A stretch of 64,000 nucleotides of DNA from Misgurnus anguillicaudatus (Eukaryota; Chordata; Actinopteri; Cypriniformes; Cobitidae). Location: contig NC_073358.2 of NCBI RefSeq assembly GCF_027580225.2, forward strand, positions 12,506,001 through 12,570,000, in the 5' to 3' direction. Within the stretch, counting starts at the first letter, position 1; every line of letters begins with the position of its first letter. Below are positions 28,171 to 40,613 of the stretch, piece by piece. The translations under genes and the position numbers were made by a program. Below the pieces are notes generated by a model. That model was not told where the DNA came from and ran no database searches. It saw only the letters and a program-made list of their open reading frames with translations.

Positions 28171-29668
28171 CAGTGAGGAAAATAAGTATTTGAACACCCT
28201 GCTATTTTGCAAGTTCTCACACTTAGAAGTCATGGAGGGGTCTGAAATTGTCATCGTAGGTGCATGTCCACTGTGAGAGACATAATCTCTCTTTTCTCCA
28301 ATAATAAAAAAAATCCAGCAATCACAATGTATGATTTTTTAAATATTTATTTGTATGATACAGCTGCAAATAAGTATTTGAACACCTGAGAAAATCAATG
28401 TTAATAATTGGTACAGTAGCCTTTGTTTGGAATTACAGATGTCAAACGTTCCCTGTAGTTTTTCATCAGGTTTGCACACACTGCAGGAGGGATTTTGGCC
28501 CACTTCTCCACACAGATCTTCTCTAGATCAGTCAGGTTTCTGGCCTGTCGCTGAGAAATACGGAGTTTGAGCTCCCTCCAAAGATTCTCTATTGGGTTTA
28601 GGTCTGGAGACTATAGGCCACCTTGATATGCTTTTTACAGAGCCACTCCTTGGTTATCTTGGCTGTGTGCTTCAGGTCATTGTCAGTTTGGAAGACCCAG
28701 CCTCGACCCATCTTCAATGCTCTAACTGAGAAAAGGAGGTTGTTCCCCAAAATCTCACAATACATGGCCCCAGTCATCCTCTCCTTAACACAGTGCAGTC
28801 GCCCTGTCCCATGTGCAGAAAAACACCCCAAAAGCATGATGCTACCACCCCCGTGCTTCACAGTAGGGATGGTACTCATTCTTCTTCCTCCAAACACGTT
28901 TAGTGGAATTATGACCCAAAAGTTCTATTTTGGTCTCATCTGACCACATGACTTTATCCCATGACTCTTCATCATCCAAATAGTCACCGACTTTAGACGG
29001 GCCTGGATATGTGCTGGTTGAAGCAGGGGAACCATCCGTGCCATGCATGATTTCAAACCATGATGTCTTAGTGTATTACCAACAGTAACCTTGGAAACGG
29101 TGGTCCCAGCTCTTTTCAGGTCATTGACCAGCTCCTCCCGTGTAGTTCTGGGCTGATTTCTCACCTTTCTTAGGATCATTGAGACCCCACAAGGTGAGAT
29201 CTTGCATGGAGCCCCAGTCCGAGGGAGATTGACAGTCATGTTTAGCTTCTACCATTTTCTAATGATTGCTCCAACAGTGGACCTTTTTTCACCAAGCTGC
29301 TTGGCAATTTCCCCGTAGCCCTTATTAGCCTTTTGGAGGTGTACAATTTTGTTTTTAGTGTCTTTGGCCAGCTCTTTGGTCTTGGCCATGTTAGTAGTTG
29401 GATTTTTACTGATTGTATGGGGTGGACAGGTGTCTTTATGCAGCTTGCGAGTTGAGGTGGACATTTTAAAGGCTGACTAACATATCTTTGAGGGTCAGAA
29501 TTCTAGCTGATAGACGGGTGTTCAAATACTTATCATACAAATACATTTTTACATTATGTCTCTCACAGTTGACATGCACCTACGATGACAATTTCAGACC
29601 CCTCCATGATTTCTAAGTGGGAGAACTTGCAAAATAGCAGGGTGTTCAAATACTTATTTTCCTCACTG
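28171..29668 (-). mobile_element. Tc1-like transposon, full length, IR/DR type
   Basis: Flanked by TA on both sides (28169-28170, 29669-29670). The ends CAGTGAGGAAAATAAGTATT are inverted repeats of about 200 bp, and a second AAGTATTTGAACACC block lies inside each (28373 and, inverted, 29519). This is the inverted-repeat/direct-repeat layout of Sleeping Beauty-type fish elements. Confidence 0.9.
28400..29464 (-). pseudogene. Tc1-like transposase pseudogene
   Basis: ATG at 29464. The N-terminal paired-like DNA-binding domain is readable, with [16 protein letters not shown] then [10 protein letters not shown]. There is an in-frame stop just after RKW near 29249, in-frame continuation to about 29000, a frameshift before [11 protein letters not shown] (first catalytic Asp), another before [11 protein letters not shown] and [10 protein letters not shown] (second Asp), and further decay before the NPIENLW-like end. 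At least one stop and three frame changes, so inactive. Confidence 0.88.
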
Positions 29669-29670
29669 TA

Positions 29671-30820
29671 TATGTTTTTAAGTGATGTGACTTCACAAGT
29701 CTTTTAACTTGTGCAGGTATCGCGCTGTATGTATTTTTCTTGTGTTTTATATTTTATGCTACATTTTTTAAATTGCCTCAGATTCAGACTGGATTACTCA
29801 ACCATTTTAATGATTTCTGTGGCTTTGTGATAAACAGACTTCTTAATACATGTAGGTGAAATGAAACTGTTACTCAGAAAAACAGATAAAGGATGCAGAA
29901 AATAGATAAACATGACAAATGTTCTCTTCACTGTGGAACAACAATCCGTCTTAAAAATCAGTGTGAATATGGAACCGGATAAAGATGACAGACCTCTTGC
30001 ACCAATACACAAAGAAATAAAACAATGGCACCATGATATAACTTTAATTTACTGGAAGAAAATGGAAAAAAGTCTCAGAAGATGAGGTCTGCACTGGCTG
30101 CAAAAACTGTATTATTCTGTGTTTTAAGCTTTTTTTAAATGTGCTATGAAGCATCAAATAGCACCCCAGTAGGACTTGTGATGAGAAAATAAACCAACAA
30201 ATTAGTGTGTTTTTATGCATTATAGCTATATATAGAATATATATCACATTGTGGATGATAACATACAATAAGTTTTTGTTGGGATCCTGGCAACCACATA
30301 GCAACACCCTAGCAACCTCACAAAACAAGTAACAATATAAGCCCACTCACAACCCCCACAGATTTTCTTCAGAAAATGTGAAAGTAGTCTAAAAGCTCAT
30401 GTGTCTGATGTATTTGTTGGTTATGGGTAGACACAGGTACTGACCCTTGTGTATCAAGGCATGTTATGGCTACTGTTGTCACAACAGATCTCAGTATTTT
30501 TAAAAAGAGTGTGAAGCTTGTGTGTGCGCCCTGCACAGGTGTTAGTGGGTTGATCTTTGGTTGTTTGAGGACAGCTGTCGGCCATATGCCCATAACAGAG
30601 CTGTTTCTACTACTATAAATTGAGGATGGAACAGTTGAAGAATTTTAACCATGCAGAGGTTTTTGAAATCCATCTGGACAGTAACCTTGCCTCCGTTGAG
30701 CATAACTGGATGCAGGGCACTGGAATCTAAAATTATGTGTACTTGTACAGAAATCAGATTACAATGGTTGCAAATTTTGTACAGTACAAGGAAGTTGTCA
30801 GGTGTTGCATTAAAAATTCA
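29671..30820. other. intergenic, no gene seen
   Basis: No exon or element ends recognised. 30280-30330 has the CATAGCAACACCCTAGCAAC phrase of a minor dispersed repeat. Confidence 0.35.
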
Positions 30821-30822
30821 GG

Positions 30823-32778
30823 GGCCTTATTTATAAAATACTGCGTAAAGACCATCCTAACTTGATCTTATGATCATTTATTAAAAGCGTGTACAGTACA
30901 TGTGAACGAACGTCATAGAATGAACAGAACAGATGGATAGAAAATGTGAGTATTCCTGAGACAGATTTGTACCATTTTTTACTAATAAGAAAGGATGCAC
31001 AGACCCCAAAGTCCTTGGCACCTTGACCACTTGCAGACTGCAGTAAAAGGTGTTTGTGTGCTAAAGAATTGCCCTGTAACAGTCTCCGCACCTCACCTAT
31101 CCCAATTAGATAAAGGAGCCTTCGAGGTCACAGACTCAACTCTGAAATGTGCAGAGCAGCTGACTATACCAGCTTCTGCCAAACAAAACACGAGGCCCCG
31201 GCTTAGAGGCCCGAGGAAAGGCAACTTAGCTTCACTTGGAGAGCAGACAGTGCCTCTCACATAACCTGAGCCTCCGCTCGGCCCATGGCGGCAGGACTTT
31301 GTTAAAACAACACGAAGAAGCAGCCCACACCGTTGTCCGTGCTGAAGTGTTATTCCAGCTAGGTAAATAATAGAGTCACCTTCTTAACATGATGAACAGC
31401 TTATTAACAAGCAAAAATTGAATTATCTTCCTGAGACCACCATTCCATTCTGGTGCTTTCAGGTTGTATTCACATTGTAATCATATCTGAACACACAATA
31501 AACAAACGTGTCCTTCAAGGGTGAAGCAGGATCGTATGTTTATATGAGGTATATGCTCTGACAGCTAGTAGTCATTGGTTTATGGGACACATTTATTGAT
31601 ACAATTACAAAGACTGCATTAAAAACCATTAAAAGGTAGATTTATGTTTTAAATGTAAAGCATTGTACAATTTTCTGCCAGAGATCGTACCACAGCGGTC
31701 TAGTCACAATAGGCCTTACAGTAGTAAAATACTTTTCCAGGTTTCAGGTTTTCCAGTTTGCTCAATAATGTGTTTGTGTAACCTACATTGGTGGAATCTG
31801 AAGACTCTAAAATCAAAAATGGAGCACAACGACATATTTTGAATGAAATGTCATTATATATCAGCAAAAATGTGTGAACATTTCTTCCACAGGAGCTGCA
31901 TATTTTTTTAGATCTATAATTGCTTTCACATATTCTTTTCTCCAATGCTGGGATTCTTTGGTGTCACCAATCATGATTATAAGGTCATTTTTAAAAGAAA
32001 AGCTTACAGTTTTGCCTGTAAAGGTAGGGACACACCAAACCAAGCAGACTATAAGATTGTCTCAGTTGGTGTTCAATACTCAAAACAGGTAACCAGAAGA
32101 GCTTATGACAGATTGGATTCAAACCATGAATGAAGCAGCGCTCGCTTACCAGTTTCCCACAAATCCCGCTCATCACAGATGGATTTGTGATATCCGTAAT
32201 GTATTATGTCCCATATGGTTATAAAATACTCACACATTTGAGTAAGAGATGGGAAAATGAGTTAAGTGTTCCTTGCTTTCCTTCTTGATTTCGTAATTTG
32301 TTTGCCTTTTTACTTTCTTTATTATTGAGCACGGATTGAAATGACATAGAATTATCTGATTTGTTTTCACATACGACATGGTGAATTGACCAAAATTAGG
32401 CGACAGTGACTGGCGTTGACGCAGGGTGTGAAAAAAAAGCTGTTCTACTCCGCTTCGCGTCGTGTGCATTACCACCTTGGTGTGCATTATTTTCTTATAA
32501 TTCAGTAGCCTGTCGTCAATTATTCCTTACTTAATGCACAATAAACTAACATGAATAACTGTTAGTAACAAACATCAAATAATAATATTATTTGATATAT
32601 TAATATATGTTTGACTTATTTTAAAAACCAAATAAAAAAAATGTAGATCATTATTTTGAAAGTAATCAGATTGGGTTACTAAAATCTAAAAAGTAATCTA
32701 ATGATCAAACTATGTTACAGTTTCAGTCATGTAATTTTTTATAAAGTTTACTCAACTAAGTTCAGATGGAGCACAGTC
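30823..32778. other. intergenic with one-ended repeat remnants
   Basis: AGGGGCCTTATTTATAAA at 30823 is a lone end of the 20646-21647 family. 32023-32490 resembles a fish repeat beginning GGGACACACCAAACC. 31080-31340 is non-repetitive and GC-richer, without a recognisable protein. Confidence 0.35.
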
Positions 32779-33210
32779 TGTCAGGGTTGGGGAAGACAGA
32801 ACCCAAGTGCAGATAGCTCTCAAGTTACCAAAAATACTTTTATTATATAACAAAAACTCCCTCAAGGGGGTAAACAAGGCAATAATTAAATAACAGACAG
32901 GGCAAAAACAAGACAAATACTCCTGACGGTGACACACACAATGATCTGACACAGGACATCACACACAATGGCTTTAAATAGGGAAGAACTAAACTAGGAA
33001 ACAAAGGACACACAGGTGAAAGGCCTAAACTAATCATGAATAATTAACACGGAAACGAGGGGGTGGGGTCAAGACTTAAGACAGGAGAGCACGAGGCACA
33101 CAAAACAAACACAGGCCATGGACTCCACACAAAACAAGACAACAGTGAGGGCTGCCATGACCCTGTCACATGAAACACATAAGACATACAGGGCTGACAG
33201 GATCATGACA
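32779..33210 (-). mobile_element. 3' LTR of a Gypsy-like retrotransposon
   Basis: On the - strand it begins TGTCATGATCC and ends CCAACCCTGACA (TG...CA, 432 bp). It contains a TATTTAAAG promoter-like box near 32980 and AATAAAAGTA at about 32836-32844. The bases just upstream on the - strand (33211-33223) are CCTGGGGGGGTAC, a polypurine tract in the position expected next to a 3' LTR. The Gypsy assignment is by general resemblance only. Confidence 0.65.
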
Positions 33211-33690
33211 GTACCCCCCCAGGAAACAGGTACACAAGCATTACAGATAACACAATATAAAAGTCCACAAGGCAAGACAGTGCCAGGGATCCGGACCCCC
33301 AAGACAAGAGAGGGACATCTGTCACCGCAAGGAGGTGGGCTTGGTTTCCTACGCTGCTCTAGGCTCACCGGCCCGCCACGCCCCACGGGGCTCGCCAACC
33401 AGGAACACTCCCGCAGAGCTCGCCGACCAGTAACAGGCATCCAGAACTCTCCCTCCAGAAAACCGGCACTTGCAGCACGTCGTCTGGGAAGCAGGAACTC
33501 CTCCTTTGCTCCCCAACCAGAACCGGCACCAACACAGCCATCCCGAAACAGGCACCCATGGCTAACAGTCCTGGAACGCGTGCTCGCATCTCATCGCCCA
33601 GAATCTCACGGCTCCCTGAACAGGGATGCCTTCTTGCGTGTGTACAAGTGTAGCTCGAGTCATTACAGTTTGACTTAGGTCAGAAAGGCA
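33211..33690 (-). mobile_element. internal 3' remnant of the LTR element
   Basis: GC-rich stretch immediately upstream (- strand) of the polypurine tract, with no pol or gag motif. The rest of the element and the 5' LTR are absent, so it is a truncated copy. Open frames here on both strands carry no known domain. Confidence 0.4.
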
Positions 33691-34609
33691 ACAGGTCACA
33701 GAAATGTGACCTAGTGGAGGGTGTTAGGTGATGAGCATAAGACTCAATAAGTGTCTGACTTGTCTATCCGTGAAGCGATGGGAGAATTAATTAAGATTGA
33801 GTACATCTGATCTCTTTCCAGATCCCTTCAGCGTAGAGAACCACACATAGGACACACTGTAAATTCTGGGTGGGGAAATGTTGTTTTAGGACCCTGGAGC
33901 AGTGAGTGTTGGAAATTGTGCATTTTAAGAAGGTCTTCTTAAACACACTCTTCTGCTAATGGACATGCTATTTTTAAACCTGGAAAAATAGTAATGCCTT
34001 GTTGCATTTTTGAGTGGATTGAGTTTAAGTCTGAACTTCCTGAGTCTTGGTCAGATTGGATCACAGGTAATGATTTTTTGGTAGACTTTGAAAACATGGC
34101 TTGTAAAATGCGGTACGGCATTTGATGACGAATACATAGCAAATTTGAACTTTTATTAGACCTGGAAGGGGTTGAAATTGTGGTACTAAGTTTCTTTAAT
34201 ATGACTGGGCGATTGATCGAGTATAGGGACCATGAAAGTATTATATGGAAGCAACAAAAGCAATCATTGTGTTATGTTAAAAGAAAAATCTTTCTAGGGT
34301 TAATTTCATATTGAAGAAAGGCTTTTATTATCTTCATAATCATCAATCTGTTTACATAACGATTTAAACTGTAAACTGTAAAGTTTTTATATGGTTTGGC
34401 GGTTTATTTACACAAAAATAGTGATTTGGGGGCCTGATAAATTTTGAAGACAGGTCCTTTCGCCATCTTGATTGTTTGTATTTATCACTCTGTAAAAGAA
34501 TGCCTGTTTGCACAGGTGTATTTCTTTGTTTCTTTACAGGAAATACATCACCATCTACTGGCCTGGCATGCGTAATACAGGCCTAGTGTGAAATGTTTTG
34601 TTAAGTATG
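33691..34609. other. intergenic, no gene seen
   Basis: AT-rich, no exon or element recognised. Confidence 0.35.
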
Positions 34610-34822
34610 GTAACCCATACTCAAAATGTGACCTCTGCATTTAACCCATCCTAGTGGGCAGTGAACACACGCACAAGTCGTGAACACACACGCGGACCAG
34701 TGGGGCCACAATCCCTGCTGTGCCCATGGAGAAACTGGGTTAAGGTGACTTGCTCAAGGGCACCACCACATTCGCAACCTGCCGGCTATGAGACTCGAAG
34801 TGGCAACCTGCATATAGCATAT
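34610..34822 (-). mobile_element. tRNA-derived SINE fragment
   Basis: Shares GTGACCTCTGCATTTAACCC, GAACACACGCAC and TTGCTCAAGG words with the fuller copy at 44008-44220. The tRNA-like head is degraded (CTTCGAGTCTC, a B-box trace, remains near 34795). Confidence 0.65.
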
Positions 34823-35248
34823 TCAGTCATCTTTGCGGATCCGTGAAAAACTGGATCTTTTTGACAGTGTTGTTGTGTGTGCGTAAAATTTTTAAAAAGT
34901 GCAAAGAAAAAAAACTTTCACAACTTTTTCATTATTTCACTACATTCAATTTTTCACTACATCATTGTTCGGTAAACATAGCCTTATTCCGTACTGTTTC
35001 CTGTAGCTCGTAAACATATCTCTTACTTTTTCCCAAGTGCATGTTAAAAGTGTTAAGGAACAATCAAACCCCACATCACATTAAAACACCTCTTCAAAAA
35101 TAGATTTTTGTTGAGTTTTAAAATGGTGAACAAACAAAGACAGTGTTTCTTAAATTTTTAGCCGCACTTAAGGATTACTACACTTTCATAAAAAAGAAAT
35201 CATGTTAATTTACTTTCCCCCCATGTCATCGAAAATGTTAAGGTTTTA

Positions 35249-35766
35249 GGGGCCAATCACACCAAACGGTTACAGGTGCCTTTTTGAATTATATTCTATG
35301 GGCAGTGAGCGTATGCGCACTGTTTATGCGAGTCGAACGCCTTGCGGTTTTTGCCGCCGGTCACGGCACATGTTTTTGAGTGCTGAGAGCAAAAAAAACA
35401 GCCGACGTCATTTGCATCTTTTCATTGTCGAATCGAATGAGGGTAGAGGTGTGCTTACGTTGTGGTGAGGGAAGTTCACAGTTGCTTTGAAGAACCGGAC
35501 TCCACTCGTTCACTCTCTCCTGCGTGTTTGTGCACCTCTCACCCTCAAACAAGGTCAGAGAAAGCGCCCTCTTTTTAAAGTTTCTGCTAATATGACAGTT
35601 AACAGCAAAAGAGTGCTCATGCTTCAATATTTGATTGACAAAACATCTGATTCTGTGGTTGCCTAGCAATATAAAAAGCCGCGTCGCACTGCTCTTTTTT
35701 TAAAAAGGCAGTGTGTCGCGCCTTGCGTTTTTAAGCGTTTAAAGCGCATTTGGTGTGATTAGCCCC
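35249..35766. mobile_element. 518-bp Harbinger-like MITE
   Basis: Ends GGGGCCAATCACACCAAA and, inverted, GGGGCTAATCACACCAAA, flanked by TTA (35246-35248 and 35767-35769). A 3-bp TWA duplication with G-rich ends is the PIF/Harbinger pattern. No transposase. Confidence 0.6.
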
Positions 35767-36145
35767 TTATATTGTTCAGTCTAGAAGAAATTAAGTTTTT
35801 TGAGGAAAACATTCTAGAATTTTTCTCATTTTAATAGACTTTATTGGACCTCAACAGTTTACAGTTTCAATGCAGTTTAAAATAGCATTTTCAACGCAGC
35901 TTCAAACAATCCCAAACAAGGCATAAGGGTCTTTAACAAAACAATTGTCATTTTCAGCAAAAAAAAGTACTTTTAAACCACAACTTCTCGCTTTGCACTA
36001 GCCATGTGACTAGCCAGCGCAACCTAACCCATTGGTAAGCACGTCGAAAGGTCACCCATGACGTATGCGAAACTACCGCCCCAGTGTTTACAAGTGTGGG
36101 GAAAGAGGACCGTTCTGACGTTGTCGTATGTGGAATGATAATTAA

Positions 36146-36801
36146 AGGTATAGCAGAAGATTTTCATTTTCCGGGTGGATCACCTATATTAGTGGTCATC
36201 CCAGATGTCAATCATTCTGATAGCTCGTCCCTAGGTTCGCTTTCTGCACATGCGCACTTTTACGTGTATGTGTGTTGTGCTACGGTTTCAACCATTCATT
36301 GAAGCTCGCGTTCTCACTGTGTTTTTTTTTTCAAAATGTCTGAGGGTCGCAAGAGAAAAAGTGTCCACGAATTGTATGACAAGAAGAGAAAGGCCTATGA
36401 AGAAAGAAACAAGACCAGAGTGTTTATGGGAGACATGCTGGCCGCTGGCGTGAGCTAATAGGACAGGTTGGGCTGCCCACGCGAAGTTTCTACTGGAAAG
36501 GTACGTTTTGTCATGCTATTTAGAGAAATCCACTGCAAGTAAAAGTTGATTTAAGCTATGATTAGCGATGCTAGCCCTGGCACAAGTCACGAACCGCACA
36601 AACACGGTAAACATGCCTACAGCAACTTGTAAACAGAGTGAAGAGAAGAACTACGCTCCTGCATGCTCTCTCTCTGTCTCGTGCACGCGTTTAACAGGCG
36701 TTCCCTCTCGGGAGGAGGTAGAGTGTGGCGCATGTGCATTTTTTAAAAAATGTGGAGGGGCGGTTCTTTTAAATGATTCGGGAAAATCTTCCTCTATACC
36801 T
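36146..36801 (+). mobile_element. TTAA-flanked element with a coding-exon remnant
   Basis: TTAA at 36142-36145 and 36802-36805. Ends AGGTATAGCAGAAGATTTTC and, inverted, AGGTATAGAGGAAGATTTTC. Inside, an ATG at 36336 opens a basic frame MSEGRKRKSVHELYDKK... which continues, after one frame change, through RWREL to a donor-like AAAG|GTACG at 36500. Such basic 'RWREL' first exons recur in fish transposon-like genes. Function unknown. Confidence 0.65.
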
Positions 36802-36821
36802 TTAATGTCTTTGTGTCAGTT

Positions 36822-37254
36822 TGGCCCTGTCCCAAATGGCACACTCCGGACTTGTGGTCCTCCTCAGAGTCCACACTTTGATAACATCACGTAGTCCAGT
36901 CTTTAGGGACCCTAAGAGTCCACGTGGGTGCACCGGAGTCGTATTTTGGGACAGACTCGAGCATCACACCGGAAATAGAGAAGTTGCCCGTCATTGTGAA
37001 CTCCTCCCTTCCATCGTCTGATTGGTCTGATTGCCCTTTCGCAAGGACTTCTGGGTTGGTAAAGTGCGCGAAGCTCCACTGCGGCCTTCGCCGAAGACCG
37101 CATCAAGGGGGGAAAGGAGGCGCTGATGAGCACACTTCAAAACGTAAAAATGACAGATGGGACACCCTACGGACTCATAGACTAAGCGAGAACGCGCAAT
37201 TTAAGGCCACGAGACCGAAAGTCCACATGAAGTGCGCCATTTGGGACAGGGCCA
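36822..37254. mobile_element. 433-bp MITE with TGGCCCTGTCCCAAATGGC ends
   Basis: Left TGGCCCTGTCCCAAATGGC; right, inverted, TGGCCCTGTCCCAAATGGC. Non-coding. Confidence 0.75.
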
Positions 37255-37445
37255 TTATTGTTGAAAATGGTCCGCAAATGTGCGTTCGCATATGTGACAC
37301 GTGACCTTTCAACGTGTTTACGCAAATACGTAGTTGCATGGGTGCATCACACGACTATTGCAAGACGAGAAGTTTTGGTTTAAAAGTGCTTATTTTGTAT
37401 TTTTCTAGTCAAAAATGACTATCGTTTTGCTAGATAAGACCCCTC

Positions 37446-38440
37446 GCACGAGCCTTTTTTATAGCACGCACAGGCTATGATGATGACACTGTAAAAGTCT
37501 CGACCTGCTTTTGGATCTTGATGAAGGAATCTTACCTTCTCTACACAGTTCCCAGTACGTACACTTCTGCCATTAGTCTTGTTTTCCTCGTTAACCTCTA
37601 GGGTTAACGTGCTTATGCTTGTGTGACGGTGTTTGATAAATAAAGTCCATTGGTTAAAAGAAAGTTTTTCACCGTTATAAAATGTGAACGGTAAAATGTT
37701 TTATCGTACGTTGTTTGCAGGTTTCTCCTATGCAAAGCTCCACCGAGCGGATCTTGCGCTGTTGTTGCCATGGTAACGTGAAAACAAAAGCATGGAGGTT
37801 CCTCCGTTTCAGTGTTGCCTACTCTTATTGATTACATTTATTAATTAAAAGATATTTGAACTCTTTATTTGTAAAACGAAGTGTGCATTTTAGATAACTA
37901 TTTTCTATTTATTTTTTACTGTTTTACCCGAACGTGCCTGATAAGACTCTTATGCCTCTTTTGGGATCGTTAAAAATAAATTGTATTTTATATATAGAGA
38001 ATGTTTGTCTAATATGCATTCTTCGTTTCGCAAATAAAGAGTTCAAATATGTTATTTTTTTGATCAATGAGAGTGGGCAACACTGAAACGGAGGAACCTC
38101 CATGCTTTTGTTTTCACGTTACCATGGCAACAACAGCGCGAGATCCGCTCGGTGGAGCTTTGCATAGGAGAAACCTGCAAACAACGTACGATAAAACATT
38201 AGTACCGTTCACATTTTATAACGGTGGAAACTTTCTTTTAACTCAGGACTTATTATCAAACACCGTCACACAAACATGAGCGCATTAAGCCTAGATGTAA
38301 ACGAGGAAAACAAGACTGATGGAAGAAGTTTACTGGGTAACTGGGTCGAGGAGGTAAGATATCATTCCTTCATCAAGATCCAAAAGCAGGTCGAGACTTT
38401 TACAGTGTCATCATATCTCTGTGCGTGTTAGCAGGCTCGT
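37446..38440. repeat. large inverted duplication of the spag8 promoter and exon 1
   Basis: Arm A (37446-37884) is the inverted copy of arm B (about 38010-38440). They share, in opposite orientation, ACGAGCC..., GACACTGTAAAAGTCTCGAC, CTTTTGGATCTTGATGAAGG, the exon-1 region, AACGTGAAAACAAAAGCATG and AAATAAAGAGTTCAAATAT. The loop is about 125 bp. Arm B contains the true spag8 promoter, exon 1 and donor. Arm A contains a degenerate copy of the same parts facing left. Confidence 0.88.
37536..37616 (-). pseudogene. pseudo-exon 1 of spag8 in the inverted copy
   Basis: 81 bases, 27 codons on the - strand, matching spag8 exon 1 (26 codons). It keeps an open frame (VNEENKTNGRS is recognisable) and the donor GTAAG (37535-37531). 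The initiator is changed to ATA (37616-37614), one codon is gained, and the conserved NWVEE has become NCVEK. No downstream exons exist on this side, so it cannot make Spag8. Confidence 0.8.
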
Positions 38441-40550
38441 ACACTCAATTTGAGTGATCAGTGACATGATATGCTTTCTCCTATGCGCTTTAGAGGGCTA
38501 CTGCATTACTGGACAGGTCAGGACCTGATTCCAGTATTAATAAGAATGGACATATGGGAATCCTCACTATGGATGTGACTGCTAAAGTGCAGGGGGTTAG
38601 CACATTCAGATCTGCCTTCGATACTCCACAAAGCTTTGGGGTGCGAAAGAAAGGTAGGTTAAGTTTTATATAACTTAATATAGTCTTAATAACTCTCGGT
38701 TGTCCAGTGCTGACTGGCACTGTACCACACATATTATATAGTTATATATTCTTCAATAACATATTTGTATGATATTTTATTATTAATAAATCGTGTTAGG
38801 AAAAGTATGAAAACATCGCATTCTTTTTTCTAATTTTATATTAATGTAGCCTAAATGCAAATTAAGTTGTATGCCTTTTATTAAACATAACCATTTTTGT
38901 TGCAAGAAAACAAACTAGGTTTGAATTCACAATAATGGCTATTTAGCACATGTTACCCTTTAAGTGCTATGAAATTGTTACATTTTGCGATCTCCAAATG
39001 TTTAAGTTTGCAAGGCCTAAACACACATCAAGATCAACAAGTGTAAGCACTGTAGGAAATCATTTTTATTATATAATGACTGCCTGTAACAGTGATGTTT
39101 TGCAAGTAATGAAAATGGTTTTGTCATTTTTGCATTATTGGCTTATTGTCTGTAATGTTGTTATATTACAACTTTTATTTTGAATGTTATAAAATATCCA
39201 CAGTGCCTCTTTGAAGCAGACTTTCAAATGAAAGTGTCTTCCTGCTGTACACATCTTTTATTAAGTATTTTCATTGGTTTTCATTTTAGGAAGACGGACT
39301 GAGCTTTTGGAAAAGGACCTCATCAAAAGAATAAGGTAACTAAATAAACAAGAATTTAACGTTTACATTTAATGTCCAATGACCTCATAATGTGTAAAAC
39401 TCAAATGACATTTTACTAACTTCCATTATATCTTTATTTATGTGTGAGCAAAGGAAACAGTGGTAAGGGAATGATGTGACTGCACCATGGTCACTTTAAT
39501 TATCTTAAATAAGCTTAATTATTATTTGCATACCACTTTGCATTTTTTGAGGGATTACACAATGTATCCAGATAAGTCTCTAACCCCAGACAAGTGATTG
39601 CAATATACTTCTGAAAGATTTGAGACAAAACAAAAAATATATTTCTTAAATGAGAGAGTGCCTCATGCTAATAAACCTTGGGTGTAAACCAAAAATTAAT
39701 GTTGATGCATTAAATAGCAACATATCCAAGTGTTGTTTATTTTAAGACAGCACAAGTACGCCTTTTAACATAGTTTTCAAAAAAATAGATTTGTTTGCTT
39801 TTAAATAAAAAACTTAAAATGAATACAAACATATTCTGATGTTTCTGGTTTTCATTGGTGATACAACGGCCATAGTTAAAGGGGACATTCCATGAAAATC
39901 AGATTTTTCCATGTTTAAATGCTATAATCGGGTCCCCAGTGCTTCTACCAACCCAGAAAACATGAAAAATAGCAACCCTGTAACTTTGTTTTGGTAAGGC
40001 TCTCTCTGCAAGCATGTGAATATATAGGTCATTGGGATTTCGCTCCCCCCATGACGTAGTTTGGGGATCCTATTATAATGATACCGCCCCTTCATCTGCC
40101 CTATCCAACCATGACGCTGCCTTGAGTGCGAGAGTCAGAGAGAAAGAATGACTGACACCACGACGCGTTTGTATTCCCTCAAACACTAACAGTAGCCTAC
40201 AATCTTATAACTTGTAGTTTTAATAATCTTTCTAAAGGTTGAATTAACATTCTAAAGGATTAACTTTACCTTAGTGCAAGAGAGAGAGAGAGAGAGAGAG
40301 AGCGAACGAACCAGAGAGAGAGAGAGCAACGCGACGGTTCACTTTTATCAATACAAGTATGTTGTTTAATATGTTTCTCTGAAGTTTATATGAATGAACA
40401 CGAGGATTAATGCACTGCACGAGACAGAGTGAGACAGTGGCGGCTCCAGAGATTTTCTGATGCAGGTGCTATGGGGATGCTCAACACTTAAGAGAAGGTG
40501 CTTTGAATTTTGGGGGCGTTTCATTATGGAGGTCGCATTAGACCACCCTT

Positions 40551-40613
<63 letters not shown>

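Larger units (their letters stand above)
35780..37445. repeat. dispersed repeat, copy 2, with two insertions
   Basis: The left part (35780-36141) and right part (37255-37445) match copy 1 at 24465-24960. Two unrelated short elements (36146-36801 and 36822-37254) are inserted between them. Confidence 0.6.

Noticed and set aside
31080..31340. GC-richer stretch that might be an exon
   Set aside because: No consistent frame with splice sites and no recognisable protein; left as unassigned.
33118..33678. 186-aa open frame on the + strand
   Set aside because: It runs antisense through the LTR and the adjoining GC-rich internal region of the retrotransposon; no domain recognised.
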